Assembly: GCF_001640805.2 (NCBI RefSeq)
Contig: NC_066838.1
Location: forward strand, 22,441,928-22,505,927
From: Lates calcarifer
Taxonomy: Eukaryota > Chordata > Actinopteri > Centropomidae
Length of the DNA stretch: 64,000 nucleotides
Direction of reading: 5' to 3'
The position numbers and the translations under genes are program-made. This document shows, in pieces, positions 24,787-37,454 of the stretch. Within the stretch, counting starts at the first letter, position 1, and each line of letters starts with the position of its first letter. Under the pieces are notes generated by a model, which worked only from the letters and a program-made list of their open reading frames with translations, made no database searches and was not told the origin of the DNA.

Positions 24787-24800
24787 TTTTTTTTTTTTTT
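24787..24800. repeat. Poly(T) tract, 14 bases
   Basis: A homopolymer run with no associated retroposon body that I can identify. Confidence 0.85.
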
Positions 24801-26311
24801 AATCCAACTGCAACGACATATATAAATACAAGTTAGGGTATTCTCAAAAGATATCACAAGGATGAGCAATATAATTCAGATACTATCTAATCCCCAAATG
24901 GAGCATGCATCTCCTGTCTGTGCTTCATTATGTAAAAAGCTCTCTGCAAACAAACTGAATAGTCATTTGTTCAGTTTGGGTTTGGCTCCACTAAGCCATT
25001 TATCCCCTCTCATTATCTAAGGCATCCTCTTTCACTGACAGGGAAGGCAAGGACAAACGTTCACCTTCGCTTCTCTGCTTGATCTAGTTTTTCTCTTAGG
25101 TTGACAGAGATTGCTGAAGGAGGACAGACTGGATTTTCTCTGCAACATTTCACTATAATCCTACTTTGAAAAATCCAGGATGATGAATTGGGCTTCTCTT
25201 TGAAAACAGGACCACAGGTTCTAGCTTTAATAATTTATTTATTTTTTAAAATCATATTCAGATTTGAGAGACTTCCTAGTTGCACAGTCATCCTGAAGTT
25301 TAGTTTTTGAACATCAAAACCATTCCTGCTGTGCCATGGCCCCCCGACCCTCCCTGGTGATAGACACAGTGCTTTATTGGATGGACAACCATGACCTGCT
25401 AAGGTTTTACTGAAAAGGGGAGTTTTTAAAAATGTTGGAAGATTTTCAGTGGTCAGTGTAGTGCTAATAGAGTGTAACACTACATTAGCAAAAGTATAGT
25501 GCTTTTGGAGTTCAACACTACATGATTACTTTTAGATTACCTGTCAAAGCGTTTAAATGTTCAAAACAATATAGTTACATGATACATTTTTTGAAAGACA
25601 TCCAGAAAGCTGTTGTTTGTATTCATCTCCCAGTCTGAGTTTACCACAGACACTTCTGCTGCAGGCGATGGAGGTTCCCTGTTTGACTGGTGCACATCTG
25701 GCTGATGTGCAGGACCACTCTTGACTCTAACTCCGTCTTTTAAAAATAAAATTACAGAAGCAGCTTTGTACTTATAATATGAAGAAAGATCTTTTTTGTT
25801 TTTTCGGAATGACTAGAAATAGTGGTTCACACTTGATTGGTGTAGTCCACTGGAGTGTATATATATGTGTGTGTGCGCGTGTGCAGGTTTGGGCTGTGGA
25901 GGGCATATTGTGTGTCATCCAGCTATTGTGATTTTACTGGTATTTTATCTTTCTCTTTACAGGAACTGAGTCCTAAATGGACTTCTAAGAATATTTTATA
26001 TTTGACACTCCAGCCTTTTAAGTAGTTTGACTTGTGGCTATTATAGAAAAAAATTGCAAAGGCTTTCTGTAATAGTCCTTTAAGAAGCCATTAGGGAGTC
26101 AACAGTAATAAATTATGAACAATGCTTTAATGAGCTTGCACAAGAGGAACCCCATAGAACTTATTAATGATGACTGGTCACAGACACTTAATTTAAAGCA
26201 TTAACTCTGATTCATTTGTTAATATTTATCAGAATGGGGGAGTGTATGAAAAATGACTTGGAGGAGCCAGAATGTTATTAAGCTTGAAGCTGAAATTACT
26301 TCTGCTGCCTT

Positions 26312-26409
26312 TCAGGGCGAATGAAACTCTAGGTCCACAAATGAACTCTCCTGCTTTAGTGCCAGTAGGAGTTCGACCTTATCCACTGCCTGGTACTGTA
26401 CATGTGCTA
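26312..26409 (-). CDS. Candidate terminal exon of an unidentified minus-strand gene
   Basis: Read on the minus strand, a very long pyrimidine tract (about 26411-26460, ctctctcttttgctcttatt within it) ends in CCTCACAG. The exon that follows is entered in phase 1 and runs 31 codons to a TGA at 26312-26314. The peptide begins AHVQYQAVDKVELLLALKQE and ends VDLEFHSP, with a soluble helical character. This is one of the best acceptors in the window. Phases agree with the candidate exon at 26528-26588 (G/TA, Val) across a 118-base intron, a normal length in fish. The family is not recognised. The same DNA also lies in a longer open frame (26312-26596), so read-through of the intron cannot be excluded. 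Confidence 0.3.
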
Positions 26410-26527
26410 CTGTGAGGTTTACAGAGAAAATAAGAGCAAAAGAGAGAGAAATAGAACGGAAATGTCTCCAAGGGTGTGAGTGTGACTCCCACAACCTTGG
26501 CAAGGGGTAGAGGGCCACACAGATGAC

Positions 26528-26588
26528 CTGTGGACAGACAGCCTGAGGGAGGCCAGACTCCCCAGCGCCCCCAGTAGAGTTCCAGTAC
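26528..26588 (-). CDS. Candidate small penultimate exon, minus strand
   Basis: Sixty-one bases run between a weak acceptor (AATGTTTAG) and a CCACAG/GTCATC donor on the minus strand. It is entered in phase 0 and left in phase 1, which is what its two neighbours need. The peptide is VLELYWGRWGVWPPSGCLST. The poor pyrimidine tract makes this the weakest link of the minus-strand chain. An alternative model would join 26676 directly to another site. Confidence 0.2.
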
Positions 26589-26675
26589 CTAAACATTCAA
26601 ATCATTTATGGAGCATGAAGTAAGGAACAAAGATGAGACGGGACTAGAGATAAACAGTAGGGGTTAGAGTCTTAC

Positions 26676-26870
26676 TTCACTCTCTGGTGGCACAGCTCCC
26701 TGTGACCAGCCTGCCCCCACTCTCCTGCTTTGTCCCTCCAGCTGTGGGTGACAGGGCCTGGAGACAGGGGCGGGGGAAAAGTCACTCCCATCTGGTACAG
26801 TCAGATCAGTGTGGTCTGAGATGGGGGCGTAGGGGGTCATGTGTCCCTCCGCATCAGTGACAAGACTGCT
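26676..26870 (-). CDS. Candidate exon of an unidentified minus-strand gene
   Basis: On the minus strand this is a GC-rich 195-base segment (65 codons, phase 0 at both ends). It runs between a CATTGGCAG acceptor and a GAGTGAA/GTAAGA donor. The peptide contains DAEGHMTPYAPISDHTDLTV and ends GAVPPESE. It is hydrophilic and rich in Pro, Ser and acidic residues, like a disordered cytoplasmic tail. The frame stays open upstream to about 26945, so the real 5' boundary is uncertain. It is followed by an 87-base gap to the next candidate exon. No family is recognised. Composition, donor and phase agreement support coding; absence of upstream exons within several kb argues against it. Confidence 0.3.
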
Positions 26871-27097
26871 CTGCCAATGATGACACTCTATCCACTGGGG
26901 ATAGCCTCTTTTCTTCTCTTGACAGATATGGGACAAAGGCTGTATTTTTGGGGTATTTACTTATTTTTTCACCTAACAATGCAGTTCGTTAGCTGTTTCA
27001 ATGGGGCAACGAACACTTGATAACAATAGTAAATGCCCTACCAGTTAGACTGAATTAGAGCAAAGGTTAACCAGTAAGACTGACTTTTAACGTTTTT

Positions 27098-27124
27098 TTT
27101 ACGTTTGTTTGTTTGTTTGTTTTA
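27098..27124. repeat. (GTTT)n microsatellite
   Basis: A short tandem GTTT run following a T tract. Confidence 0.85.
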
Positions 27125-27764
27125 ACATTTTTTGACTCCCATGAATCAGAACTGAACCTCACATTTGTGAGTAATTGCTACATACGTATAATTTTTTTTT
27201 ATTGGATCCTAAAGTCCATTGTGTCAGTGTTTTGTCTGCACTAAGCCAACATAAACAGCTCACATTTTAATAGCAGGTCACATGTTCTTTATAGTACTAA
27301 ATGATAATGTAAACATTCATGTGAATTACTCTCACCTCATCATCAGACCTTTACCACACCAGATCACAGACCCTGTTTTCTTGTTGAATCAGTCACAAAT
27401 AGACAGGCATTTCTGGCCAATATTTCTGATAACCACTGCTAGCTGTGATCATGGGGGTCATTTTAAATCAGCCACCCATTCATCTGAATATGCTGCTTTT
27501 GGTCTCACAAGCTTTTTCACCAACAAAGAAATAATGCTCAGGAAGTGATGCATCTCAGGCAAAATTCTGCCGCCCACTTTTGAGTTAATGGATGGTATGC
27601 ATTTGTTTGTAGCATTTGTAGAATAATCAAACCATAAATAAAACTCTTTTAAAGCCATGTCAGGTGAAAGAGCAGAGAGGAAAAAATAATGGAGATGCAT
27701 CCATTTTTGTCAGTTAAGATATACTGTACATAATGGAGTCCTCTCTATCACAAAGAAATTAAAG

Positions 27765-27820
27765 AAATATATTTTATTTATATTATTATTTTATATATTA
27801 TTTAATATTTCAGACTTTGT
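27765..27820. repeat. AT-only low-complexity tract
   Basis: Nearly pure A/T sequence with tatta and tttat units beside the Tc1 relic. Confidence 0.7.
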
Positions 27821-27924
27821 CCAAATACACTCTAAGTAAAAAATTATTTGACTGTATTATTCCAGCCCTCCCTTTGAACATCGGACAGACTGTCTTGTGA
27901 TGTCTCTCTGTTTCTGTTTGTCTT

Positions 27925-28170
27925 TTCAGATGGTCCCACGGTGATTCAGAGGGTTTGAGGTCTAATGACTGTGGAGGTAGAAAACCATACAGGTCAGCAC
28001 TCCTCGTTCTTCTTTAGACTTCAAACAGCCCTGGCAGAGCTTTGATGCATGTTCAGGGTCATTGTCCAGCTGGAAAATACGTTCTCTTCCAGGCAAATTT
28101 AAGAAGACTAGTCTGTGCTGTCAGAACTGGTGAAATACTTCCACATTGTAGCAGCAGTCGTCCAATCTTT
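27925..28170 (-). pseudogene. Tc1/mariner transposase relic
   Basis: The minus-strand translation of 27995-28095 contains QLDNDPEHASKLC, the Tc1 transposase catalytic-core motif (family form DNDPKH, carrying an Asp of the DDE/D triad). Translation of 27930-27977 gives PPQSLDLKPSESPWDH, the conserved PPQSPDLNPIE-WD segment that follows it in Tc1-like enzymes. The two segments are in different frames, and stops lie upstream, so at least one frameshift and stops have killed the copy. The terminal inverted repeats and DNA-binding half are not recognisable. It is a fragment of an old cut-and-paste transposon, not a live gene. Read on the plus strand, part of it mimics a perfect exon (see the rejected list). 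Confidence 0.85.
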
Positions 28171-28179
28171 AAACTAATT

Positions 28180-30411
28180 GGATTAGTGTGGCTATCATAA
28201 TTATCGCAGGGATTTGTAATTATTAAATGACAGTTCTCTGAGGATTAATTTGGGGGATGAAAAGTCAGACTACAATAAGAGCTACACATCTTCTCAAAGG
28301 CAAAAATTAGAGACACTGATATTCAGTCAGTCAGTTCCTATTTGCCCTTCTCTGCTGGTTTGCTTTACCTCCATGTCTAATCCCTTTACCTTTGGTGATG
28401 AGCCAGTCAGTAATTGCTTGATGAGAAGTCTGAGAACGTGTGCTACAATTCCACCTTGTTTCCAGAGGGATCCTAGTGTGAAGGGCACAGACAGAGCCTA
28501 GGTGACTTAAATTACTAATTATGCTCTGTGCTTGTTAGCTGGAGGGTTAGTGGACCATGCCAGTTGTCCTGCCCTCTGCCCCCAACCACCTCAGCTATTA
28601 ATCATGACGTCACAGAGACTGATTACTTGGCAGCACTCTACTTCCATTTGTCATATTGAAGGGGACAAGAATTACAGGATAATGTCAAGTACAATGACAT
28701 TTTTTAGGAACAGGAAATGAAGAATATATTTACTATACATATTTTTGCTACATAAATTCTACAAACTTTAAAGAATAAAAAATAACATCTGTCCATTAAT
28801 ATGTCATTCTCCATTAAACTGGGAAATTTCCCTGAATCTTTGTATCAGAGTTTAAGAAAGTAACCACGTAAGTACTTTCAGAGATGATGACAATGGTTTT
28901 CTCAATGACATTTCAAATAGATGTCTAACTTTTCTGCATGGCCATTCTAGTAAATCAAAGTGAATAACAGTGATGAAAGTGAACAAATGAAATCAAATAA
29001 AACAGGGTCACACATCACTGGAAGGGCAACAAATGGGCACTGAGATGGAAGTAATTTTTTTTCCCTTGTGTCTCAACAAAAATGGGGAAAAAAAGCCATC
29101 AGCTCTGGTCAAAAAGCAAGTTGTCATTTTGCCTAAAGCACCGCTAACCGCATCAACAAAAAATATAGGTCTGGGTGGAACTTTGTATGACAGCAGAGGG
29201 TCACTCATTTTAATGTAAAAGGACAGTTCTTTTGTGAAATAATGCTGAGCGATCCAAAACCCTGGTGAGGTAAAAAGCAGTTTGAAAAACCTGAATCTTA
29301 TTCAGTTTGATTTATTTTCTGTTCTGCAGTGGCAGAGGTATTTCAGGAGTCAGGGAACCAGGTACTTCTTGAATTGATCTGCTGCCTGTGGAGGAATATT
29401 CTCTGAAATGTTTGCATATTTAAATTTCAATCCACAACATTTTGTATTAGAGATTACGCTGGTAGAATTTCATAAAACTGGATGGTGTAATATTAATGTA
29501 GAGAAGAAGTATGTTCTCCAATAAACCTATTTCCACATTTCAATGCTTAATGGTTCCTTGGTGTTATAAAAATGAATATTTAAATGAAACATTTTACAAT
29601 ACAATTTATACAGTGACTGTTATAACTACCACTGCTACTAATACAAAGGATAAACAAAATTAACTGTGGCATTAAAAACATCTTCTTGTAATTGTCTTTG
29701 CAGATAAGTTTAAGTTTCAAACTTGAGGATAAGACCAGTATAAAATAAATGGCTGTACACTCCTGTAGATAACTACTTTTGACAGTTGTGACAGAGCAGC
29801 ATTTTAAAATGGAACAAAATCATGGAAATGGAATCCGGGGAGATCACTGAGGGAACAACTTGTGCAAACAGAGTTGTCTCTAGTGTGCTGATGACATTGC
29901 AGTCGTGTGCCCACTCGTCTGAATGTGCACTCTCAATTTTACTGCTGGGATATTATGAAATCTTCTCACCATAATTAGAGCTTTGTCTTAGAATTCAGAT
30001 GGTATACTGCCAATAATAATGTCAACCTGAGAATGTGCAAAAAACAAAAACAAAAACAAAAAACACAACATTTTGCCAGTGTTTATGTAAGATTATTCCC
30101 ATCAGAGTTAGTTTAACACTTCTGACAGTTCTGAACAGCTGCCCCAGAACCACATCTGCTGTGAGCGGACAAACATCTCTCCAGTCAGTTTATAATATAT
30201 AATGAGTGAAAAATAATTCCTATCCCAACTGAAAGATAAACTGGTAAAATTTTACATTTGCTATGTATCATATCAGGAATTCACGTCATAAAAATGAAAT
30301 GCCAAAAAAAGTTCTTACCCTCCATGAGAATTTGTAGGAAATAATTTTTATACTATAAGTTGGAACACGTGTTCCTCCCTAACATTTTCTGTTTTTATGT
30401 TTCACTCATAG
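28180..30411. other. Non-coding stretch before candidate exon D
   Basis: AT-rich sequence, with CAAAAA units at about 30040-30063. Short frames at 28250-28501, 28532-28720 and 29008-29218 (both strands) have no splice context. Confidence 0.55.
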
Positions 30412-30580
30412 GAGATCCTCCCCTGCCAATGACCTGGAGTGCACCAGGATGTACAATTTGTCTGCTCTGGCAAGCAGCTTTCTCCAGGGGGGTATGAAAC
30501 ATGCTGGGACTCCATTAAAAGTCAATGGCCACCATGTTAACCACAGAGAATGTGGCCTCTCCTCCTCTCTAATGATGTAA
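30412..30580 (+). CDS. Candidate exon D (possibly terminal) of the plus-strand gene
   Basis: The acceptor is strong (tctgtttttatgtttcactcatag). Entered in phase 2, the first G completes TG/G (Trp) after exon C. Another 55 codons are open, starting RSSPANDLECTRMYNLSALA and ending at a TAA (30578-30580). A possible donor GGGG/GTATGA at 30492 would instead shorten it to 80 bases leaving in phase 1. If the stop is used, this is the C-terminal exon, but no AATAAA is seen in the next 2 kb. An ATTAAA at about 31288 is the first alternative signal. The family is unknown. Exon 41430-41516 also fits after exon C, so D could be an alternative end. Confidence 0.3.
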
Positions 30581-33375
30581 ATGCTTGCTGACAGCATCCC
30601 CCACTCACAACTTCCATGATGAATCACATGCACTGGGTAACAGTAAGTATTACCTGTCTCACTGTTGACGTACAGTTAAATGTATGTGTGTGCCTGCGGA
30701 CATGACAGACTAATGTGGCAACAGCCCATATTTTTTTTTCACACTGCAGCCAGTAGAAAGTAATACCTTAATGTTGTTTGTGGTATTTTTGAGGCAACCT
30801 TTGGAGCAGGCTCAATAACTTTTTAATACTTCCCTTCACCTATCAGCAAACTGAGTGACAGTGCAACTATGAAAACGAGGTTTAGTGCATGCTGTTACAT
30901 GTTAAAACATCCTTCTTTTCTCATTTTCCCAGTATCTTTCACCCGTTTATTATTTTCCACACAGCTTCCACTTGATCCCTTAGGTTTCTTTTATTTCATC
31001 TGTATACTGATGCAGTTCTGACTGGTTGTATATGAGTCATCTGTGAGAGAAAACAGAGGAATGGCAGTAGCTAAGGGCCATGCCTCTGCGGGGAGCCCAA
31101 ACCCTCTACATATTCTACCATTTCTCTCTCCTCCCTTCACCACGTCTCCCCTTCTGCCCCTGCAGGCCTGGCACATGTGTGACATATAATTGATTCATTA
31201 ATAATGTGAACAGATGTTTCTGGTCCAGTCTGGCATCCTGCCAGCTCTCCAGCATACTATTTTACAGCTACAGCCTGACTGCATCCCATTAAATGGGCAT
31301 TGACACAGAATGGGAGAAATTGATGTATTTTTGATCCTTAAGAGAATGGAGGGAGAGAGGTAATTACACAGGTTAGATTTATTGCACAACTTATGCATGA
31401 GCATGACGGGGAAGAAGCGTGACCCATCAACAACATAATGCTTTGTGTTTGTATTCAGGGAAATTGCCAGTTTCTCTGTGAATATTTGAGCACAGCGAGA
31501 CAAGGTCTAGACCCTGCTCACTCTCTCTGTTCCAGGATTCAGCACTAAATTACTGACTAAGTGGCCATTTCTTTATGTAATGCACAAGCTCTAATGATGC
31601 TCTAATTTGCACTGTAGACAAACTCAGGTGTGGTGCACTCACTCATTTTAAGTAACAGCCATTTACACTAACCTCTGGAAGGCTATGTCATCTGCCCTTG
31701 CCTCTGGAATAACCCTCCAGAGGAGGTCAGATCATCTGATTCAGTAGATAGCTTCAAATGAAAGCATTTATGTAACTGTTATAAAATTTACTGACATCAA
31801 ACCCATTTATCATTTTAATGGATTTATGTATTTTATTGCATTTTATTGTCTCATACCTTACACCTCTTTCTAACTTTCTAACTTTGATTGATTTGAAGCA
31901 CTTGCTGGCACCAAATTCATTATTATTATTATTTTTATTTATATTGTTAAAGCATGAGGGCTCAAACAACCTATTGATTAGTTACACAGTAACACTAATA
32001 GGTCTCAGTCCTGATTTTTATCATGATAAATAGAAGACTTTTTCTGTAAAATAAGTGTATGTGAGTGTCTGCGTGGGCTTTGTGTGGAATGACCGTCATC
32101 ATTATCACCTCCTGCTGGTGAAACCCACTGGCCTGTCACACATGGTCAGACTCCAGTCCCACTCTCACTGCTAGAATATCAGATCACCATTAATCAGAGG
32201 GGACTGAGATTTAGAGGAAGCGCAGTTGTGGGATGGGCTGCGGGAAGTAAAACAAAATGTCATCTCTATCCATGGCAGTGACACAGTACACTCAAATCTT
32301 ATCATAAGGCAATTGTGCATGCAGAGAATATCAGTTTTCACTACTCTGAAAGGATAATAGGTATTATAGCTAAGATGTGGGGGCTTTTGTTTTAATGAGA
32401 TGGAAAGGAAAAGCTTTAGAGCTCATGGTGAGGGTCTAATTAATCAGTCTCTGTGGCAGTTTCCCACAGCTATCCATTAGGGTTTCATTCAACAAGTCAC
32501 TGTAGCTTCAATCTCACTTTCATTGTTGGAAATAGCTCCATAATAATAACATGATTGCGGATTGATCACTGGAGGGCTCTGAAGGGAAATGCATGTGGTG
32601 AGGAATAATGATGTCCTGCATATATCTGTGTGGATAGCCTTCAACAAAAGGATTTTGTACAAATTCTGGTATCAGGACCAATTCGAAATTATTCCAAATC
32701 AATTACGCTTTTCCATCAACGTGAAACAGCTTGACAGCAGCCATATAGCATTTTCACAAGGCTTACTCATGCTGTGTGTATGAAGCACCACGGAGAGCAT
32801 CAATTTTTGTTTGAGGTGAGAACTACTGCTGAGAGCTATCTGGGCCCTCAACATTAAGTCTGAGCTCCCTGTGGCCAATATAGCACACTCGGGATGGGAG
32901 CAGTCTGCTATAAATTAAAGACGAGTAATACAAACAGTCTGTCAACATCTGCTGCCCTGCAAGGTCTCACCACAGTCTCTGGGTATGGGGCCAAAGACCT
33001 GTTTTCATGAAAATATAGGGAAATGTAGATTTTTTAAATGACAACTTATTTCCTTTAATGGAGACTTTATCAAATATAACACAGTGGTTCTTAGATATCT
33101 TGCAATAATGAACCAAGAATAGAAAATTGCTCAAACCTAAAATTGTGCATAACACGGGTCCCATCTCTTTGACAGATGGATTATATAAGAGTGTAATAAT
33201 AATCATCCCACACTCAAATTTGATGAATGACAAGATCACTTAAACCTTACACATGTTCAAATTGTTCAAAGAACTCTGCATTATTGGATGAAGATTTATG
33301 TAAGAACTACATTTTCTATCTAAATCTAAAATTGAAAATGTATTCAGATAATTAATTAGTATCAAACAACAATTC

Positions 33376-33517
33376 AAAATATTGGCCTGATGGTTGATGC
33401 TAAATTAAAAGTGAAGGTATCACCAAAGTTGCTATGATCCATCCTGAAGAAAACATGAACATCTGTACCAAATTTCATGGCAATCCTGCAACTCTTGACA
33501 AAACCACAAATGTCATA
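33376..33517 (+). repeat. Teleost dispersed repeat fragment
   Basis: The words ttggcctgatggttgatgct, tatcaccaaagttgctatga, atccatcctgaagaaaacat, ctgtaccaaatttcatggca and aaaaccacaaatgtcat occur in the order of a very common percomorph repeat module. This is the least diverged dispersed-repeat copy I recognise in the window. Confidence 0.75.
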
Positions 33518-33560
33518 TTTTTGTTGAATCACTAGAATATTACATGAACCCCCCCTTCTC

Positions 33561-33578
33561 CACCACCACCACCACCAA
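33561..33578. repeat. (CAC)n triplet repeat
   Basis: About six CAC/CCA units after a C-rich run. Confidence 0.85.
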
Positions 33579-36500
33579 ACATTCATCTGTCTGCTTTCTC
33601 CCTCATAGTAAGCCAAGAAAATATAAAAACATACAAGGCTGTCATCAAGACACTCTCTCCTTCAAATGTCCTCTATCTCAGATCCTCCTGAGTGCTCAGT
33701 CTGGCTAAATGCTTGTGTCAGTAAAAGTTTGTGACTTCAGCAGCTGGTGATTCAACCAAAAGCCACCCCTCAGGCTTAACACTCCAGGCCTCATTAATGC
33801 AAATCTAGCTTTAACAGACTGATGGGAAATTGGCTCCCTCCTCTCCACAGTGAAGCTGTTGAAATGGCAGGAACAAGGTGAGAACACCGAGAGGTTAAGT
33901 AGCCTGAGCACCGGATTTGAAAGCAAATGTTTGTATCAATCAACTGGTGTGCACTTGGAAACCAAAACCTGGGAAAACCTGAAACTGGAACTGCGGCAGT
34001 AGTTTGGTAAAAGTCATTACTCAAGCAGTTTTTTGTATTGTAGGCAAAGTTGGAGACTAAATCATTATCCCACTATCTGAAAGTGAAACGTAGTGAAGCA
34101 AATAATTATCGTGTCACTGCTCACAAGATGTCCATGCTGCTGTCTGGGGTTGAGGCAGGATGGAGAGAATAATTGTTTTAACAAAGGCAAGGACATCCGA
34201 TGTTTCTGTGTTACTAAAATTAGCAAACGTTACTCACTATGGTTGTTGTTTTTCTTGCTCCTTGTCACTTCAAGGTTCTTGGAAGTTTTCCTGTCACGCT
34301 GTTCACATAAAGATCAGACTTACCAATTAAATTGACATGGCCCAAAAGTTTTGACATCAGTTTGAGTGGTATTTTATAATGAGGAGAATTTAGCACACGC
34401 AAACATGCATGTTGCTGTTGCTTGTTTATTTTGGTTATTTACAAAATACAGTGGCTATCCAAATATTGTGTGCAATAACACCTTTTATGAATGCTGACAT
34501 ATATCAAAAATAATATTTTTTGAAGCAAAGGACAGTAACAGATTTGCTGTGTTGCACATGTAATTAAGACAGCTGTGTTCCTTGTTTTGCTAAGAGATGT
34601 CAGATATTGAAGGGATCCATGGTAAAATACTGCAATGATATTTTTGATTTTGAAACACATAATTGTTTTGTCTGTTTTCATAATCTACCTTCTCTAAGGT
34701 AGCAAAGACTCACCCTGTCTCTGATTCAGATTGAACCATGCAATATCTTGTTTGCGAGCCATTTAAAGATGTCTGACTGCATTAATACTTTCTTTTGATG
34801 GTTATGCCCACCTTCAGTAATTATTGCCATGTGATAGGCTGAAATCTAATGATGTTAGATGGAGTGGTATTGGCAGAAAATTAGATTGAGGACATGTTGT
34901 TCATGGTTTCATGGCAATCTCATACTGAACAACAAAGATCAGCACAGAAAGCTAAAATGAAACCTACACTTGTTTTAAGTTCATTTTCTCACCATCACCT
35001 GCTTCAAACAATTATAAACACAAAATTACACAAACTGAATTATACTGAAAATTATTTGTCACATATAATTAAATTAAAACAAACAAATAACAACATTATG
35101 TCCAAGCAAGTGAAGGAAAAAACCTGAAACTACACCTACAAATGTGTCACAGTGTTACTTCAGGCACTGCAGTGAAGCATGCATGTATATGCACACATTG
35201 TATTTTTAACACATGGATTAACTAGCCCGTCTGAAGTGCTTAGACAGTGATACAAAGTAAAGACTAGAAGTCACATGACTGTTTTAGGCAGTAGGAGGTA
35301 GGCACTTAGCTGGCCTGTGTCCATCGGTCCCTGCCACTCTATAATGAGGGACACACAGCAACACTGCAGGTTAACATTCTGCCCATCTCCTGGAGACATC
35401 ATGTCAATATGGATTAGGGCCCTGAAGTAGCCCTGGAGAGAAAAAGACCTCTCCCATCTTCAATTACAATAAGCAAACAGCTCCTGGGAATGAGAGGGAG
35501 AGAGGGAGGAGATGCACTTCAGCAGCACCGGGTTCAACCCACACAAGACAAAGTAAACATTATTAGCTTAATAACATTTTCAATTAGCTGTAACCCGCAT
35601 AACCACAAGCTAATGGAACACGAAGCCCAAAATTGAATAGAAAATATAATTTGTGATTACAACAGCCCCCACAGGTCCTAACTTGAATGATGGTACAGAA
35701 ATTTTGGCTTAATTCTCTGCAGTCATCCATGCATGACTATTGACTATATGTGAGGATATTCCTCAAACTATCATAGCACCACACAAGACACTGTAGCATA
35801 CTGTTTCTAAGATAATAGCTCCATTACCAAGTCTTCCTTTACTTGTACCTGTATGTTATGGGCTATTACCACTGCCATATTGAAGACTGTGTCCCTATGA
35901 TATGTTTATGGCACATTATAGAGAAGATACACTTGTCTGAACAATAACTGTCTACCCTCTAGAGTTCTAAATGATAAAAAAGAGACTGAAACTATTTTAT
36001 GATCTAAGTGAGTCCAGGCACTGTATCTGATGTGTCTTTTACCATCTGCTTTCCTTAGCTTCTTCTGCTTGCTTGGGTTTTTTTGTGTGTGTTCCATACA
36101 ATTAATACTGATTAAGGATTAACATTTTCAACAAATTTTACATGCAAGAAAAGATGCTTCCTGATTCTTCTGGATGTTTTTTTCTCTGTATGAATGAGCT
36201 CTCCACAGTTCATCTCCTTCAGACTCAATCCCCCCATCCTTCAGCCTTTGAGTCATCATCCTCATGCCTACTATTTGTTCTCATTTGGCTGTTTTTCATA
36301 AAATGAAGGGGTTCCACAAAGCCAGTGTATGAGCAAATGAATTGGCCACAGTGCCACGGTAATGCTTAACCACCACCGGTGGAAAGACATCACACTCATT
36401 TCTTTTTGTGTATTTAAGGGCAAGGAGGATCATAGCACGATGTCTGGGCTGTAGCCCAAGCTAACCGTCCAGCACAAGCCCCAGAATAGCTGTCCAGATT

Positions 36501-37420
36501 CTCTCAGCTGCCCACGCTGAGGGCCCCTAACAGCTGGCTGCAGCACATGCAAACTGAATAGATTGGCGAAGACAATGCAGGAGCCTATTCATTCCAAAAT
36601 GATCTGATTTAGTACTTCATGTAGTCACAATTGAAAGCACACTTCCATTTAGCAGTTTGGCGTGAAGAGACCTCATAGAATAATATTTCTCAAACTTCTT
36701 TAGGGTTCATCTTCTTGAAAGTCAGTTTGTGGTTGCTTGGCTTTTATTTTGTAAACACCTGTATTTTTAAGAACAGTAATGACACACTCTTACCAAGGTC
36801 AGTGTTTAAAAGCTTAGGAAGAGAGGCACTATTAGACAGCTGAGCTGTCTAAGCATGCTCAGCAGGGGGGAAGATGTTTGGGCTCCCATGTCTTGTGGGA
36901 GTTGCTTTAAATGGTTTTTACTGGAGAGTCATTAATATTTTACAGGGTGTAATAGGCCCCGAGCCTTGGGACTGTGTTGGCACCATGATTACAGCACACA
37001 TACCCATTAAAACTGATTAGCTCTCATGTGAGGGGAAGCCCGTGTCCACAGAATGCTTTGATAATAATTTTGTTTTAAGTATTAAATGTTTGGGCCTTTT
37101 GAGTCAAGTGAACAAATACAGCCTTTGCCTCATCATAGCCTGTGAAAGTGAAAAACCCATCCCCTGGGTACTAAACAACTTCCATCAAAGCCTGACAAAT
37201 GATTGTACCACCTCTTTATTATGCATGTCATAACAGTTGGGGAAGAGAAGTGACTGTGTTTAAATCGCCTGAGCACCGTGAAATGATGATGCTAATACTC
37301 AACAAGCCAGTTGTTCTGGTTCAGAAATGTTCTGTTCAAGCATGTTGCATGGTTTGTTTCCCCCCTCACCCAAGTGTGTATAATCAGGCAGAACTGTTGT
37401 GGAGCCATAATACTGATTGC

Positions 37421-37454
37421 TTGTTTGTTTGTTTGTTTGTTTGTTTGTTTGTTT
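37421..37454. repeat. (GTTT)n microsatellite, about 8 units
   Basis: An uninterrupted tandem TTGT/GTTT tract. Confidence 0.9.

Larger units (their letters stand above)
20100..26311. other. Non-coding stretch rich in regulatory-looking blocks and repeats
   Basis: It holds TAAT-rich blocks (22480-22880, 23160-23420), dispersed repeats (24284-24512, 24531-24600, 24656-24730) and an AT/GT/GC dinucleotide tract near 25856-25885. The overlapping open frames of 116-120 codons on opposite strands at 21770-22311 lack splice signals and domains, and I consider them chance. Confidence 0.55.

Noticed and set aside
27930..27992. A 63-base plus-strand exon with strong acceptor, phase 2 at both ends, apparently fitting before exon D.
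   Set aside because: The same DNA read on the minus strand is the conserved PPQSPDLNPIE-WD segment of a Tc1 transposase. After exon C it would also create TG/A, a stop.
35525..35545. GGGTTCAACCC word resembling a tRNA B box.
   Set aside because: No A box, acceptor stem or anticodon arm at the right spacing on either strand.
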